Shown in pieces: positions 47,183 to 54,772 of a DNA stretch of 64,000 nucleotides. The stretch is from positions 57,289-121,288 of the forward strand of contig JAFGGO010000114.1 of assembly GCA_016930515.1 (NCBI GenBank), read 5' to 3'. The notes beneath the pieces are model-generated. The model worked only from the letters and a program-made list of their open reading frames with translations. It made no database searches and had not been told where the DNA came from. The position numbers and the translations under genes were made by a program. This DNA is from Promethearchaeota archaeon (lineage in GTDB: Archaea; Asgardarchaeota; Lokiarchaeia; Sigyniarchaeales; SOKP01). How positions within the stretch are numbered: position 1 is the stretch's first letter; each line of letters begins with the position of its first letter.

Positions 47183-47398
47183 ATGTCAGAAGACCAAGAC
47201 AAAAACATATTGGATGAGTTCGGGGATGAAAAATTCGCCGAAGAAACAAGTAAGAAATATTTAGATTACGAGCAATCTTACAACGCTCATTTCAAGGAGA
47301 AAAGCGCCCTTGAAGATTACCCGTATCCAACCGAGGAGAGTGCCAAAAATAAGATGGAAACCGACTTCGAAAAGTCGTTCGAAAGTCATTTCTATTAA
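47183..47398 (+). CDS. small acidic protein
   Basis: A 71-residue, highly charged, probably disordered protein (DEFGDEKFAEETSKKYLDYEQ, C-terminal FEKSFESHFY). Two short phenylalanine/tyrosine-ending motifs (SYNAHF and KSFESHF) look alike, suggesting a duplicated binding peptide. ATG with a TATA-like element and a T-tract downstream support a real, single-gene unit. Function unknown. Confidence 0.55.
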   Translation: MSEDQDKNILDEFGDEKFAEETSKKYLDYEQSYNAHFKEKSALEDYPYPTEESAKNKMETDFEKSFESHFY

Positions 47399-47425
47399 AT
47401 TATGTTTTTTCCTTTTTTTTATTTG
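47399..47425 (+). terminator. oligo-T terminator
   Basis: T-runs of six and eight bases separated by CC directly follow the stop of the small acidic gene, as in archaeal T-tract termination. Confidence 0.4.
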
Positions 47426-47616
47426 AACCTTTTAAAACATTATCAATTACCCATATTTCTGCTTCGTTTATTATTCTAAGGCAAAAAAAGTGAATAAAAA
47501 ATAATTGATAATTATAAATTGATGGAATTTATATTATAACTTAGAGAATCTGGAAAAAAAAAATTTTAACAGCAATCCAAAATTAAAATTAATTGAACAA
47601 AATCGAAATAAACAAA

Positions 47617-48078
47617 ATGTCAGAAAAAGATATATGGACCATTAAGCTCGATTGGCTCAATATAATCCATTACTTGGGATTGGATTCCATAGACGAGATA
47701 CCTGAGTTAAAGAGGGAAAAGGCTATAAAGAAAATAACGAAACTCCACGGATCCGAAAAATTAATGGAACTCGATTCGAAAGAATTAGAGGAACTAGTCG
47801 CAAGCGAGCTATTAGATTCAATGAAAAAGGAGTTGTCCACGAAAGCTAAAAAACAGGAACAAGTAGAGCGGGACATCCAAAACAAATTCATTCCGTTTAA
47901 AAATGGCGGCATTATAAACATTAATCAGAAAGACCTCAAGGATCTTGACATTGACCTCAATGGAGACCCAACGGAAATCCTAAAAAAATTAGCAGAAAAG
48001 TTTTTTCGGCCAGGTAGCGACGATGACGACGACGACAACGATCGCTACGACGAAGACCACACTGGTTATTATATTTAA
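47617..48078 (+). CDS. hypothetical protein with poly-Asp tail
   Basis: 153 residues from the ATG at 47617 (a TTG at 47593 would add eight). Helical N-terminal two-thirds (IWTIKLDWLNIIHYLGL, ELVASELLDSMKKEL), a short strand segment (GGIININQKDL), then an acidic tail with six consecutive Asp. The tail could bind metal or basic proteins. No family is recognised. Confidence 0.55.
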   Translation: MSEKDIWTIKLDWLNIIHYLGLDSIDEIPELKREKAIKKITKLHGSEKLMELDSKELEELVASELLDSMKKELSTKAKKQEQVERDIQNKFIPFKNGGIININQKDLKDLDIDLNGDPTEILKKLAEKFFRPGSDDDDDDNDRYDEDHTGYYI

Positions 48079-48134
48079 TTTCTTACCAATTATTTTCTAT
48101 ATTGAAAGAAAAAACGATTTATTTTTTACTTTTT

Positions 48135-48440
48135 CTAAACGCTTAAAAACATCAAATTGTCTTTAGATTCAACGAGCTTGAGATCACGCAATGAAGACAA
48201 TTTTTCTACACCTTTTTCGTAGATTTCTACAAGATTTTCTTTAGAGATATTAGAACAGTGGAGAAGGAGTTGTCTATTTTTGATCAAATTTTTAAGAATA
48301 TTTTTTAACTCTCCTGAGTTAATTTCATTCGCGTTTGAAAGGTAAGAGGATAAATACGATCGAATCAATCTCCTGTCGAATTGCTTATTAAGCAACCTCA
48401 TTTCGTTAGACTCCATTAAAAATACATTTTCATAAATCAT
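48135..48440 (-). CDS. hypothetical helical protein
   Basis: A 101-residue soluble protein, start at ATG 48440 or at one of two internal Met codons (residue 9 or 14). Helical throughout, with NKQFDRRLIRSYLSSYL and ILKNLIKNRQLLLHCSNI. It is convergent with the poly-Asp gene and divergent from the padR operon; its promoter shares the 207-base gap with the PadR operator. Family unknown. Confidence 0.45.
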   Translation of the reverse strand: MIYENVFLMESNEMRLLNKQFDRRLIRSYLSSYLSNANEINSGELKNILKNLIKNRQLLLHCSNISKENLVEIYEKGVEKLSSLRDLKLVESKDNLMFLSV

Positions 48441-48590
48441 ATTTTATCCCTTATATTATGTATGTATTATTTAGGAAATTTGAATACAATGAATCATATC
48501 TTGTTTAAAAGTTATTTGACTCACTATTTATTAATACTTCAGAAATGATTAGATAAAAAATGGATAGCTTTAAATTTAACCAAGAATATA

Positions 48591-48623
48591 TTCTCATTTG
48601 AGAACATATAGTCTCACATGAGA
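48591..48623. promoter_or_regulatory. tandem palindromic operator of the padR operon
   Basis: Two inverted repeats with the core TCTCA-NN-TGAGA: TTCTCA-TT-TGAGAA at 48591-48604 and TCTCA-CA-TGAGA at 48612-48623. Their centres are 20 bases apart, about two helical turns, so dimers would bind the same DNA face. The second ends 24 bases before the padR ATG. PadR-family repressors usually bind such dyads at their own promoters. Confidence 0.6.
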
Positions 48624-48647
48624 ATACTGAAATAATTAAATTTCAAA

Positions 48648-49223
48648 ATGAATCAATCAGAATCATTTGAACTGGAGCACAAGGGCTTTATTATACTTGG
48701 ATTGTTAGCCGAAGAGCCAAGTGGGACGCATGCGTATAGCTTGAACAAGAAAATAGAAGAAAGAGGCATGCGCAATTGGACCGAGATTGGAAAATCGTCA
48801 ATTTATAGGATTGCAAGCGAATTAGAGGAGATAGGTCTCGTGGCGTCCTACGAAGAGGAATTCGACAACAGAGTTAGAAAAATGTACAAGATCACTGATT
48901 ATGGATATAATATTTTAAAAGACAAGGTATATGAGGTTCTAAGGACCTTTAACGGCAGGAACGACCCGGACTTTTATGTTGCGTTCTCTATGTTACCGTT
49001 TCTCACTAAAGAAGAAATAGAAGAAGCGATCCAGAATTCCATAGAAGCCATAAATTTAAACTTGGAAGAGTTAAGAGAATTGCTCGAGCAAAATTCTCAC
49101 TTAGGGCTGAATGTTAGAGGTTTATTCGTTCATCCCATAAAAATACTAGAAACCGACTTGGAGTTCTTAAAGGAAGTCTTAAGGGAGGTAAAGGAGGGAG
49201 GAGGTATTAAACTTGAGTCATGA
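48648..49223 (+). CDS. PadR-family transcriptional regulator
   Basis: A 191-residue protein. The N-terminal winged helix (about 10-85) has GFIILGLLAEEPSGTHAYSL, WTEIGKSSIYRIASELEEIGLV and the wing RKMYKITDYGYNIL, typical of PadR proteins. A C-terminal helical region (about 100-190) has the long helix LNLEELRELLEQ for dimerisation, as in subfamily-1 members. These regulators often bind small aromatic or drug-like molecules and control resistance genes. It is first in the operon, sits just behind the tandem palindrome, and overlaps the next gene by 11 bases. Autoregulation and ligand-induced release are inferred. Confidence 0.85.
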   Translation: MNQSESFELEHKGFIILGLLAEEPSGTHAYSLNKKIEERGMRNWTEIGKSSIYRIASELEEIGLVASYEEEFDNRVRKMYKITDYGYNILKDKVYEVLRTFNGRNDPDFYVAFSMLPFLTKEEIEEAIQNSIEAINLNLEELRELLEQNSHLGLNVRGLFVHPIKILETDLEFLKEVLREVKEGGGIKLES

Positions 49224-50355
49224 ACATTTTATAGAAGGATTCAAACACCTAAAAGGTAAGCACTGCGAATCGTCGTCTATGAGAGATTTACTTGAATATA
49301 ATGAATTTCCAATGACAGAGGCCATGACTTTTGGTTTGGATGCCTCGTTAGGATTCCTTTATTTTAATCGAGCTAGCAATTCAGAGGACATGGATGATAT
49401 GCTGAACAATGCGCCGTTTTTTTTCGGAGGGAAACAAGGCACGATCGAAAGCACCTCGCTTGCGTGTCGCATTCTAGGCTTACTGGTTAGAAAACAATCG
49501 TTTACTAGTGCTGATAAAGCGTGGATCGAGGCAAAAAAAATGATTGACCAAGATATTCCCTTGATCCTCAAGGTCGATATGGCCTATTTGCCTTATTTAC
49601 AATTGGAAGAAAGAGAGATCCACTTTGGAGGGCACGCAATTACCTTGGCAGGATACGAGGAGAATAAAGGAATGGCCCTTGTAGGAGAAGCCGATTTTGA
49701 GGGATTTCAGGAAGTCCCAATCGAAAGCTTGAAAAAAAGCAGGAATTCTACCTACGGTCCCAATTTCATGCGACCAAACAATGCTCAATTCTCGATGAGT
49801 TCCCGTCCAGATGGAAAACGACCGCCTTTTGCAGCAGGAGTAAAACTTGCAATCCAACAGGTTGTATCAAACATGCTTCGCCCTTCTTTGAACAATTTTG
49901 GAGTTCAAGGCTTGAAATTATTAGCCAGATCAATTCCCGAATGGAAAGATGCACTTAAAGGACAAGTAATAGACTCGAAGGGTAATTCGATTTCTATCGC
50001 ACCATTAATGTTCGAATTCACACACGGATATATAGAGACATGGGGAACAGGAGGGGCTGCGTTCCGAAATCTTTACAAGGATTTTTTGATTGAGCTATTA
50101 AAATGCCCAGAGCTGAGAAAAGGAGCAGCAGCTTGGCAATCAAGCGACTTTGAAATCCTCCAAGAATGCATCTCGTTAACATCACTCTCTGCCAATAAAT
50201 GGACAAGCATTGCCAAGCAAATGTTAATTGCTTCAAAGGAAAAGGGTGAAGATTGTCTTGATCATTTTAACTTTAACGAGATACAGGATCTTATCATTTC
50301 GATTGCAACGATCGAGGAAGAATTGTTTCATAAATTGTCGAAAATTAAGATTTAA
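49213..50355 (+). CDS. BtrH-domain protein, copy 1
   Basis: A 380-residue protein. The N-terminus matches the BtrH_N domain: KGKHCESSSMRDLLEY with the Cys, FPMTEAMTFGLDASLGFLYF, then GGHAITLAGYE with the His of a papain-like pair. The C-terminal half resembles DUF4872 (GTGGAAFRNLYKDFLIELL). BtrH, the type member, moves an acyl group from a carrier protein onto an aminoglycoside; related domains sit in natural-product clusters. The TTG start at 49213 lies 8 bases after a strong ribosome site (ggagggaggagg) and inside the end of padR. Catalytic residues look intact. The substrate is unknown. Confidence 0.75.
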   Translation: MSHEHFIEGFKHLKGKHCESSSMRDLLEYNEFPMTEAMTFGLDASLGFLYFNRASNSEDMDDMLNNAPFFFGGKQGTIESTSLACRILGLLVRKQSFTSADKAWIEAKKMIDQDIPLILKVDMAYLPYLQLEEREIHFGGHAITLAGYEENKGMALVGEADFEGFQEVPIESLKKSRNSTYGPNFMRPNNAQFSMSSRPDGKRPPFAAGVKLAIQQVVSNMLRPSLNNFGVQGLKLLARSIPEWKDALKGQVIDSKGNSISIAPLMFEFTHGYIETWGTGGAAFRNLYKDFLIELLKCPELRKGAAAWQSSDFEILQECISLTSLSANKWTSIAKQMLIASKEKGEDCLDHFNFNEIQDLIISIATIEEELFHKLSKIKI

Positions 50356-50375
50356 GCGCAAAGAGGATAAGAATA

Positions 50376-51545
50376 ATGATTAGAATTGTAATAGACGATT
50401 TTAAGCATATAGCAGGGTCAAACTGCCAATTATCAAGTTTAAGAAAAATATTGACATACAACGATATCGAACTTTCAGAACCAATGCTTCTAGGAATGTC
50501 GTCGGGATTGGGATTTTTTTATTATTACATGAAAAGAATGCTTTTTCCGATGGTTTTAGGATTATCAGTGAAAAATACTGAAATGTTCGAGCGCGTCATG
50601 ACCCGCTTGGGTGGATCTATTCGAGTCACCGAGACTACATCTTTAAAAATTGCCCACGAAAATCTGATTCATGTACTTGAGAAAGGACAACCGGCAATCA
50701 CATTTGTTGACTTTGCCTACTTGCCTTTTTTCTTTGCGGAGGGCACTCCAATTCCAAACGAAGGTGCAGGGCATTATGGTGCCCATACATTCGTTACTTA
50801 TGGTATTGACGAGGAAAAGGACGAGGTATATATTTCAGATAGATATGCCCATCCTCATTTCATGAAATATAGCGAACTAAAGGAAGCGAGGGGGAGCAAG
50901 TTTGCACCCTTCCCCGCAAAAAATAAAATAGTTGAATTAGAATTACCAAAAAAAATAAGTGATTTGAATAGAGCCATTCCCGAAGGAATTAAGGAAAATA
51001 TCAATTTCATGTATAATCCTCCCATGAGCAACATGGGTTTATCAGGATTTCAGAAATGGAGGAAAATGCTTCCCACATGGGCCACCGATTTTGACGATAA
51101 TAGTTTATTGTTCGGACTCACGAGCGTGTTCATCTACATAGAAACTGGTGGAACGGGTGGCGCAATGTTCAGGATATTATATCGAGATTTTTTAAAAGAA
51201 GCGGGCGAAATGTTGAATAACAATGGTTTAAAAACAGCAGCGGAAAAGTTTGATGAAGTAACGCGAGTAATAAGGGATCTTGAATGTACATTATTACCAG
51301 ACGGTCTAGAAAACTTAGGAAAAATGCGAAAATTATTTTTAAAAAGTAATGAAATCACGGAAAAAGGAGAGAAAGACTATCAAAAACAATTGAGAAAGAT
51401 AAACGAACAAATGGAAACCATAATGGTTGGTGCTTTAGACGAAATTAGAGAATGGAAAAAATTAATACCTGAGATTGATAATTATATTAAAGACTGGGCA
51501 GATTTAGAGACAAAAGCCTGGGAAATGGTTAAATCATCAATTTAA
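50376..51545 (+). CDS. BtrH-domain protein, copy 2
   Basis: A 389-residue paralog of the preceding gene, diverged well beyond a recent duplication. It keeps AGSNCQLSSLRKILTY with the Cys, ELSEPMLLGMSSGLGFFYYY, GAHTFVTYGIDE with the His, and GTGGAMFRILYRDFLKEAG of the DUF4872-like half. It adds a C-terminal coiled stretch (EKGEKDYQKQLRKINEQMETI). It begins 20 bases after copy 1. Two non-identical copies suggest a heterodimer or two sequential acyl/amide transfers. Confidence 0.75.
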   Translation: MIRIVIDDFKHIAGSNCQLSSLRKILTYNDIELSEPMLLGMSSGLGFFYYYMKRMLFPMVLGLSVKNTEMFERVMTRLGGSIRVTETTSLKIAHENLIHVLEKGQPAITFVDFAYLPFFFAEGTPIPNEGAGHYGAHTFVTYGIDEEKDEVYISDRYAHPHFMKYSELKEARGSKFAPFPAKNKIVELELPKKISDLNRAIPEGIKENINFMYNPPMSNMGLSGFQKWRKMLPTWATDFDDNSLLFGLTSVFIYIETGGTGGAMFRILYRDFLKEAGEMLNNNGLKTAAEKFDEVTRVIRDLECTLLPDGLENLGKMRKLFLKSNEITEKGEKDYQKQLRKINEQMETIMVGALDEIREWKKLIPEIDNYIKDWADLETKAWEMVKSSI

Positions 51546-51554
51546 AGCAAGATC

Positions 51555-52241
51555 GTGAATATGATGCCAATTGATTTCGTAAAAGAGTTGAATATAGACT
51601 CCCTCCGGGAAAGTTTTTTAAAATACGCTAGGAAAATCTTTGAATCGTTACCAAAAATAGAAGAACCTCGGATTTTAGATGTGGGGTGTGGTTCGGGAGC
51701 TGTTTCACTCGAACTTGCGAGATTAACAAAAGGCAGGATTACGAGTATTGATGTAGATCAATTGGTTTTGGAAAAATTTCTCTCAAAATTAGTGGAAACA
51801 GAATTTTCAAATCGCATTAACATCTTCAATCGTTCAATTTACAACACCGATTTTCAAGCAGAGAGTTTCGATATTGTATGGGAAGAAGGCATGTTGCACC
51901 TTGTAAATGCCAAAAATGCTCTCAAAGAGATTCAGAAAATCTTAAAAATTAATGGATTTTTCGTTGCTTTAGAAACTAAAGCGTGGTTTGAATCGAACTT
52001 GAAACGATTTTCTAATCACGGTTTTGATATTGTTGTAAAAATGGATTTACCAGATCAATGCTGGTTGGACGAATACTATCTGCCAATGGAAAGAAAGATT
52101 GAAAAGATAATATTAAATAACAAATTTTCAGAGGGGTTAAAAAAATTAAAACCTTTCGAAGATGAAATAAAAATGGTTAAAAAAAATCCTAAAAAGTTTG
52201 ATTGTGTTTATTATGTATTCAAAAAGATTAAGGTGGAATAA
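51555..52241 (+). CDS. class I SAM-dependent methyltransferase
   Basis: A 228-residue protein with a Rossmann-like fold. Motif I ILDVGCGSGAVSLELA (about 42) binds SAM; ITSIDVDQ is motif II; FDIVWEEGMLHLVNAKNALKEIQKILKINGFFV covers motifs III-IV in the usual order for small-molecule methyltransferases of the UbiE/type-11 kind. Nine bases separate it from btrH-like copy 2 and four from the next gene, so it belongs to the operon. The substrate may be the metabolite handled by the BtrH proteins. Confidence 0.8.
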   Translation: MNMMPIDFVKELNIDSLRESFLKYARKIFESLPKIEEPRILDVGCGSGAVSLELARLTKGRITSIDVDQLVLEKFLSKLVETEFSNRINIFNRSIYNTDFQAESFDIVWEEGMLHLVNAKNALKEIQKILKINGFFVALETKAWFESNLKRFSNHGFDIVVKMDLPDQCWLDEYYLPMERKIEKIILNNKFSEGLKKLKPFEDEIKMVKKNPKKFDCVYYVFKKIKVE

Positions 52242-52245
52242 GTAA

Positions 52246-54756
52246 ATGGATGAAATTCGAGTAAAAGGTGCTAGAATCCATAACTTGAAAAATATAAATG
52301 TGAACATGCCCAAAAGAAAAACGATTCTCATAACGGGCGTCTCAGGATCTGGAAAATCGAGCTTGGCGTTTGATATTATTTTTGACGAAGGCATGAATAG
52401 ATACCTTCAATCCATTGGTTTTCCCCCCAAGTTTGAGGACGACAAACCTTTTGATATCATAGAAGGGTTGAGTCCTACGGTAGCCGTTGAACAAAGAACA
52501 ACCAGGGTTTTTAATCCAAGATCGACAGTTGGTACGAGGTCGGGCGTTTATAGCTTGATCAGAATGTTATATGCAACAGAGGGCATACTCATTTGTCCCA
52601 TTTGCAAGATACCCGTAAATCAATCCAATCTAGAATGTGAATCTTGTGGAATGATCGTGGAGAGGAAGCAAATCAAGCATTTCTCGTTTAATGAGCCTTC
52701 TGGCATGTGCTTGAACTGTAAAGGGCGAGGATACGAGATGAACTTCACGGAAGAAGGTATTGTTAGGGATTTCAACCGAAATTTGATTGAGATTACTAAA
52801 GCGGGCTCTGGGTGTTTTGCTGACATGATCCGATTCGTAGAACAACTTCCAAATTTTTTCAATTTCGAAATTAACACACCCTATAAGGAGCTTCCGCAAG
52901 AAATCAAGGACTTATACCTGTACGGAAGCAAGGGTAAAAAATTCAAGTTTTATTGGGAGTCGAAGACGTTTCAAGGAGAACTGGAAAGAATTTTTGAAGG
53001 AGTCATCCCACACTTGAACCGAGCAATGATGGAAGGTAAAAGCGATTATAGAAGGAATAAAATCACCAAGGAATACATGTCAAAAAAGAAGTGCGAAGAG
53101 TGCGAAGGATATCGGATAAACGAGGAGGCAAGAGAGATAAAGATCGCCGGTAAGCATGTAGGGGAACTCGCAATGATGACTATCGAGGAATTAAAGAAAT
53201 TTCTTGAAATTCTTGATATCAAGAATGAAATAAAGACTCCTCAAGGTAGTGCAATTCTTGACAACGCAAAGCGCGGTTTGGATCGTATGATACAAGTTGG
53301 CTTGTCGTACTTGCATCTCAATAGATCCTTACCAACGCTTAGTGGTGGGGAACTACAAAGACTCACACTCATGACGCATCTCGACGGCAGTCTCGATTCT
53401 CTCATTTATGTTCTCGACGAGCCCAGCATGAGTTTGCACGAAAAAGAAAAGGACTCCTTAATCGAAATTCTTCAACAATTAAAAGAATTAGGCAACACGG
53501 TCATCATTGTCGAGCATGACAAGCGCTTTATGGAACTTGCAGACGAAATTATTGAAATTGGACCTGGAGCAGGTATTGATGGAGGAACAATAGTTTATCA
53601 AGGGACATTAGAGGGAATAAAAAAGATTAAAGGATCTCATACGGGTCAATACCTATCTGGAAGCGTTTCCCTTTCAGAAAAAAGTAGTGCAAATCAAAAA
53701 ATAATAAGCAATACAACGAACTTTTTAACGATAAAAAACGCATCTACGAATAATCTAAAAGACCTCACCGCCAGCATTCCTCTTGGATTTATGGTAGGAA
53801 TTGCGGGAGTCTCTGGTTCGGGAAAAAGTTCTCTGATTTTAGACACCCTCGTTCCACTATTAAAACCATTATTCAAAAAAGGAGTAAAAAAATCGAGAAA
53901 AAAATCAGAAGAAGAAAACGGTGAAGAAGAAGAAAACGGTGAAGAATTACTGGAGTATTCTGGACGGGTGGAAGGTTGGGAATATTTAGACGGCGTGGTT
54001 ATCGTCAACCAAAAACCAATTTCACGGGTTCGCACCTCGACGCCTTGTTCCTTCATAGGAATATGGGATAAGATAAGGAACTTATTTTCTAAGACTGTTG
54101 AGGCCAAGAAAAGAAAATTTTCATCAGGTCACTTCTCTTACAATTCCGAGAACGGTCGCTGTCCCGCTTGTAAAGGATTGGGTTATCAGGACCTGCAAGT
54201 ATCGTTTCTTACGAGTTTTCAAATTCCATGCAAGGAATGCAAGGGATCAAAATACAAATCAGAGATATTAGAAATTAAATACAAGGGTTATACGATTGCG
54301 GATGTCTTGAACATGACTGTAAAAGAAGCGGCCGAATTGTTTTGCGATCAAGAAAGCGTGTCAAAAGTGCTCAAGGTTCTAAACGAAATCGGAATGGGAT
54401 ACATCGAGCTTGGCCAACCAGCACCCAGTTTAAGCGGCGGAGAAGCCCAGAGAGTGAAATTGGCAAAGGAATTGGGTAAAATGAGAAAAGGCAAGCTTCT
54501 TTACGTGTTAGACGAACCCACGGTGGGTTTATCTTTCTTTGACGCTGTAAAATTGGTGGAATTACTCGACAAACTCGTTCAAGAAGGTAACACCGTCATC
54601 ATAATCGAACACGACCCTGAAATACTTTCTCATTGTGATTATATCCTAGAATTAGGTCCAGAAGGCGGACCTAAGGGTGGAACGATCATTGCTGAGGGAA
54701 CGCCACAAGAAATCAAATCAAATAAAAATTCCATAACGGGACTATATCTAAAATAA
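52246..54756 (+). CDS. UvrA-like ABC ATPase lacking the UvrB-binding domain
   Basis: An 836-residue protein (UvrA is usually about 940). Two ABC modules: Walker A GVSGSGKSS at about 31 and 521, signatures LSGGELQRL (about 365) and LSGGEAQRV (about 730), and Walker B plus D-loop LDEPSMSL and LDEPTVGL. NPRSTVGT (about 91) is normal UvrA. After the first zinc pair (CPIC...CESCG) the sequence runs directly to FSFNEPSGMCLNC, so the usual UvrB-binding domain is missing. This is the mark of class II UvrA/DrrC-type proteins, linked to drug resistance. The second module replaces TPRSNPATYTG by a variant RVRTSTPCSFIGIW and carries a Glu-Asn-Gly repeat insert. No uvrB lies near. Confidence 0.85.
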   Translation: MDEIRVKGARIHNLKNINVNMPKRKTILITGVSGSGKSSLAFDIIFDEGMNRYLQSIGFPPKFEDDKPFDIIEGLSPTVAVEQRTTRVFNPRSTVGTRSGVYSLIRMLYATEGILICPICKIPVNQSNLECESCGMIVERKQIKHFSFNEPSGMCLNCKGRGYEMNFTEEGIVRDFNRNLIEITKAGSGCFADMIRFVEQLPNFFNFEINTPYKELPQEIKDLYLYGSKGKKFKFYWESKTFQGELERIFEGVIPHLNRAMMEGKSDYRRNKITKEYMSKKKCEECEGYRINEEAREIKIAGKHVGELAMMTIEELKKFLEILDIKNEIKTPQGSAILDNAKRGLDRMIQVGLSYLHLNRSLPTLSGGELQRLTLMTHLDGSLDSLIYVLDEPSMSLHEKEKDSLIEILQQLKELGNTVIIVEHDKRFMELADEIIEIGPGAGIDGGTIVYQGTLEGIKKIKGSHTGQYLSGSVSLSEKSSANQKIISNTTNFLTIKNASTNNLKDLTASIPLGFMVGIAGVSGSGKSSLILDTLVPLLKPLFKKGVKKSRKKSEEENGEEEENGEELLEYSGRVEGWEYLDGVVIVNQKPISRVRTSTPCSFIGIWDKIRNLFSKTVEAKKRKFSSGHFSYNSENGRCPACKGLGYQDLQVSFLTSFQIPCKECKGSKYKSEILEIKYKGYTIADVLNMTVKEAAELFCDQESVSKVLKVLNEIGMGYIELGQPAPSLSGGEAQRVKLAKELGKMRKGKLLYVLDEPTVGLSFFDAVKLVELLDKLVQEGNTVIIIEHDPEILSHCDYILELGPEGGPKGGTIIAEGTPQEIKSNKNSITGLYLK
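53908..53943 (+). repeat. 18-base tandem duplication in the UvrA-like gene
   Basis: GAAGAAGAAAACGGTGAA is repeated twice exactly, coding for a Glu-Glu-Asn-Gly-type loop inserted after the second Walker A module. It is an in-frame microsatellite that could vary between strains. Confidence 0.6.
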
Positions 54757-54772
54757 ATTTTGTTGATGAGTC

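Noticed and set aside
49213..51545. Butirosin-type aminoglycoside biosynthesis cluster
   Set aside because: Only the BtrH domain is shared. No 2-deoxy-scyllo-inosose synthase, acyl-carrier protein or glycosyltransferase is present.
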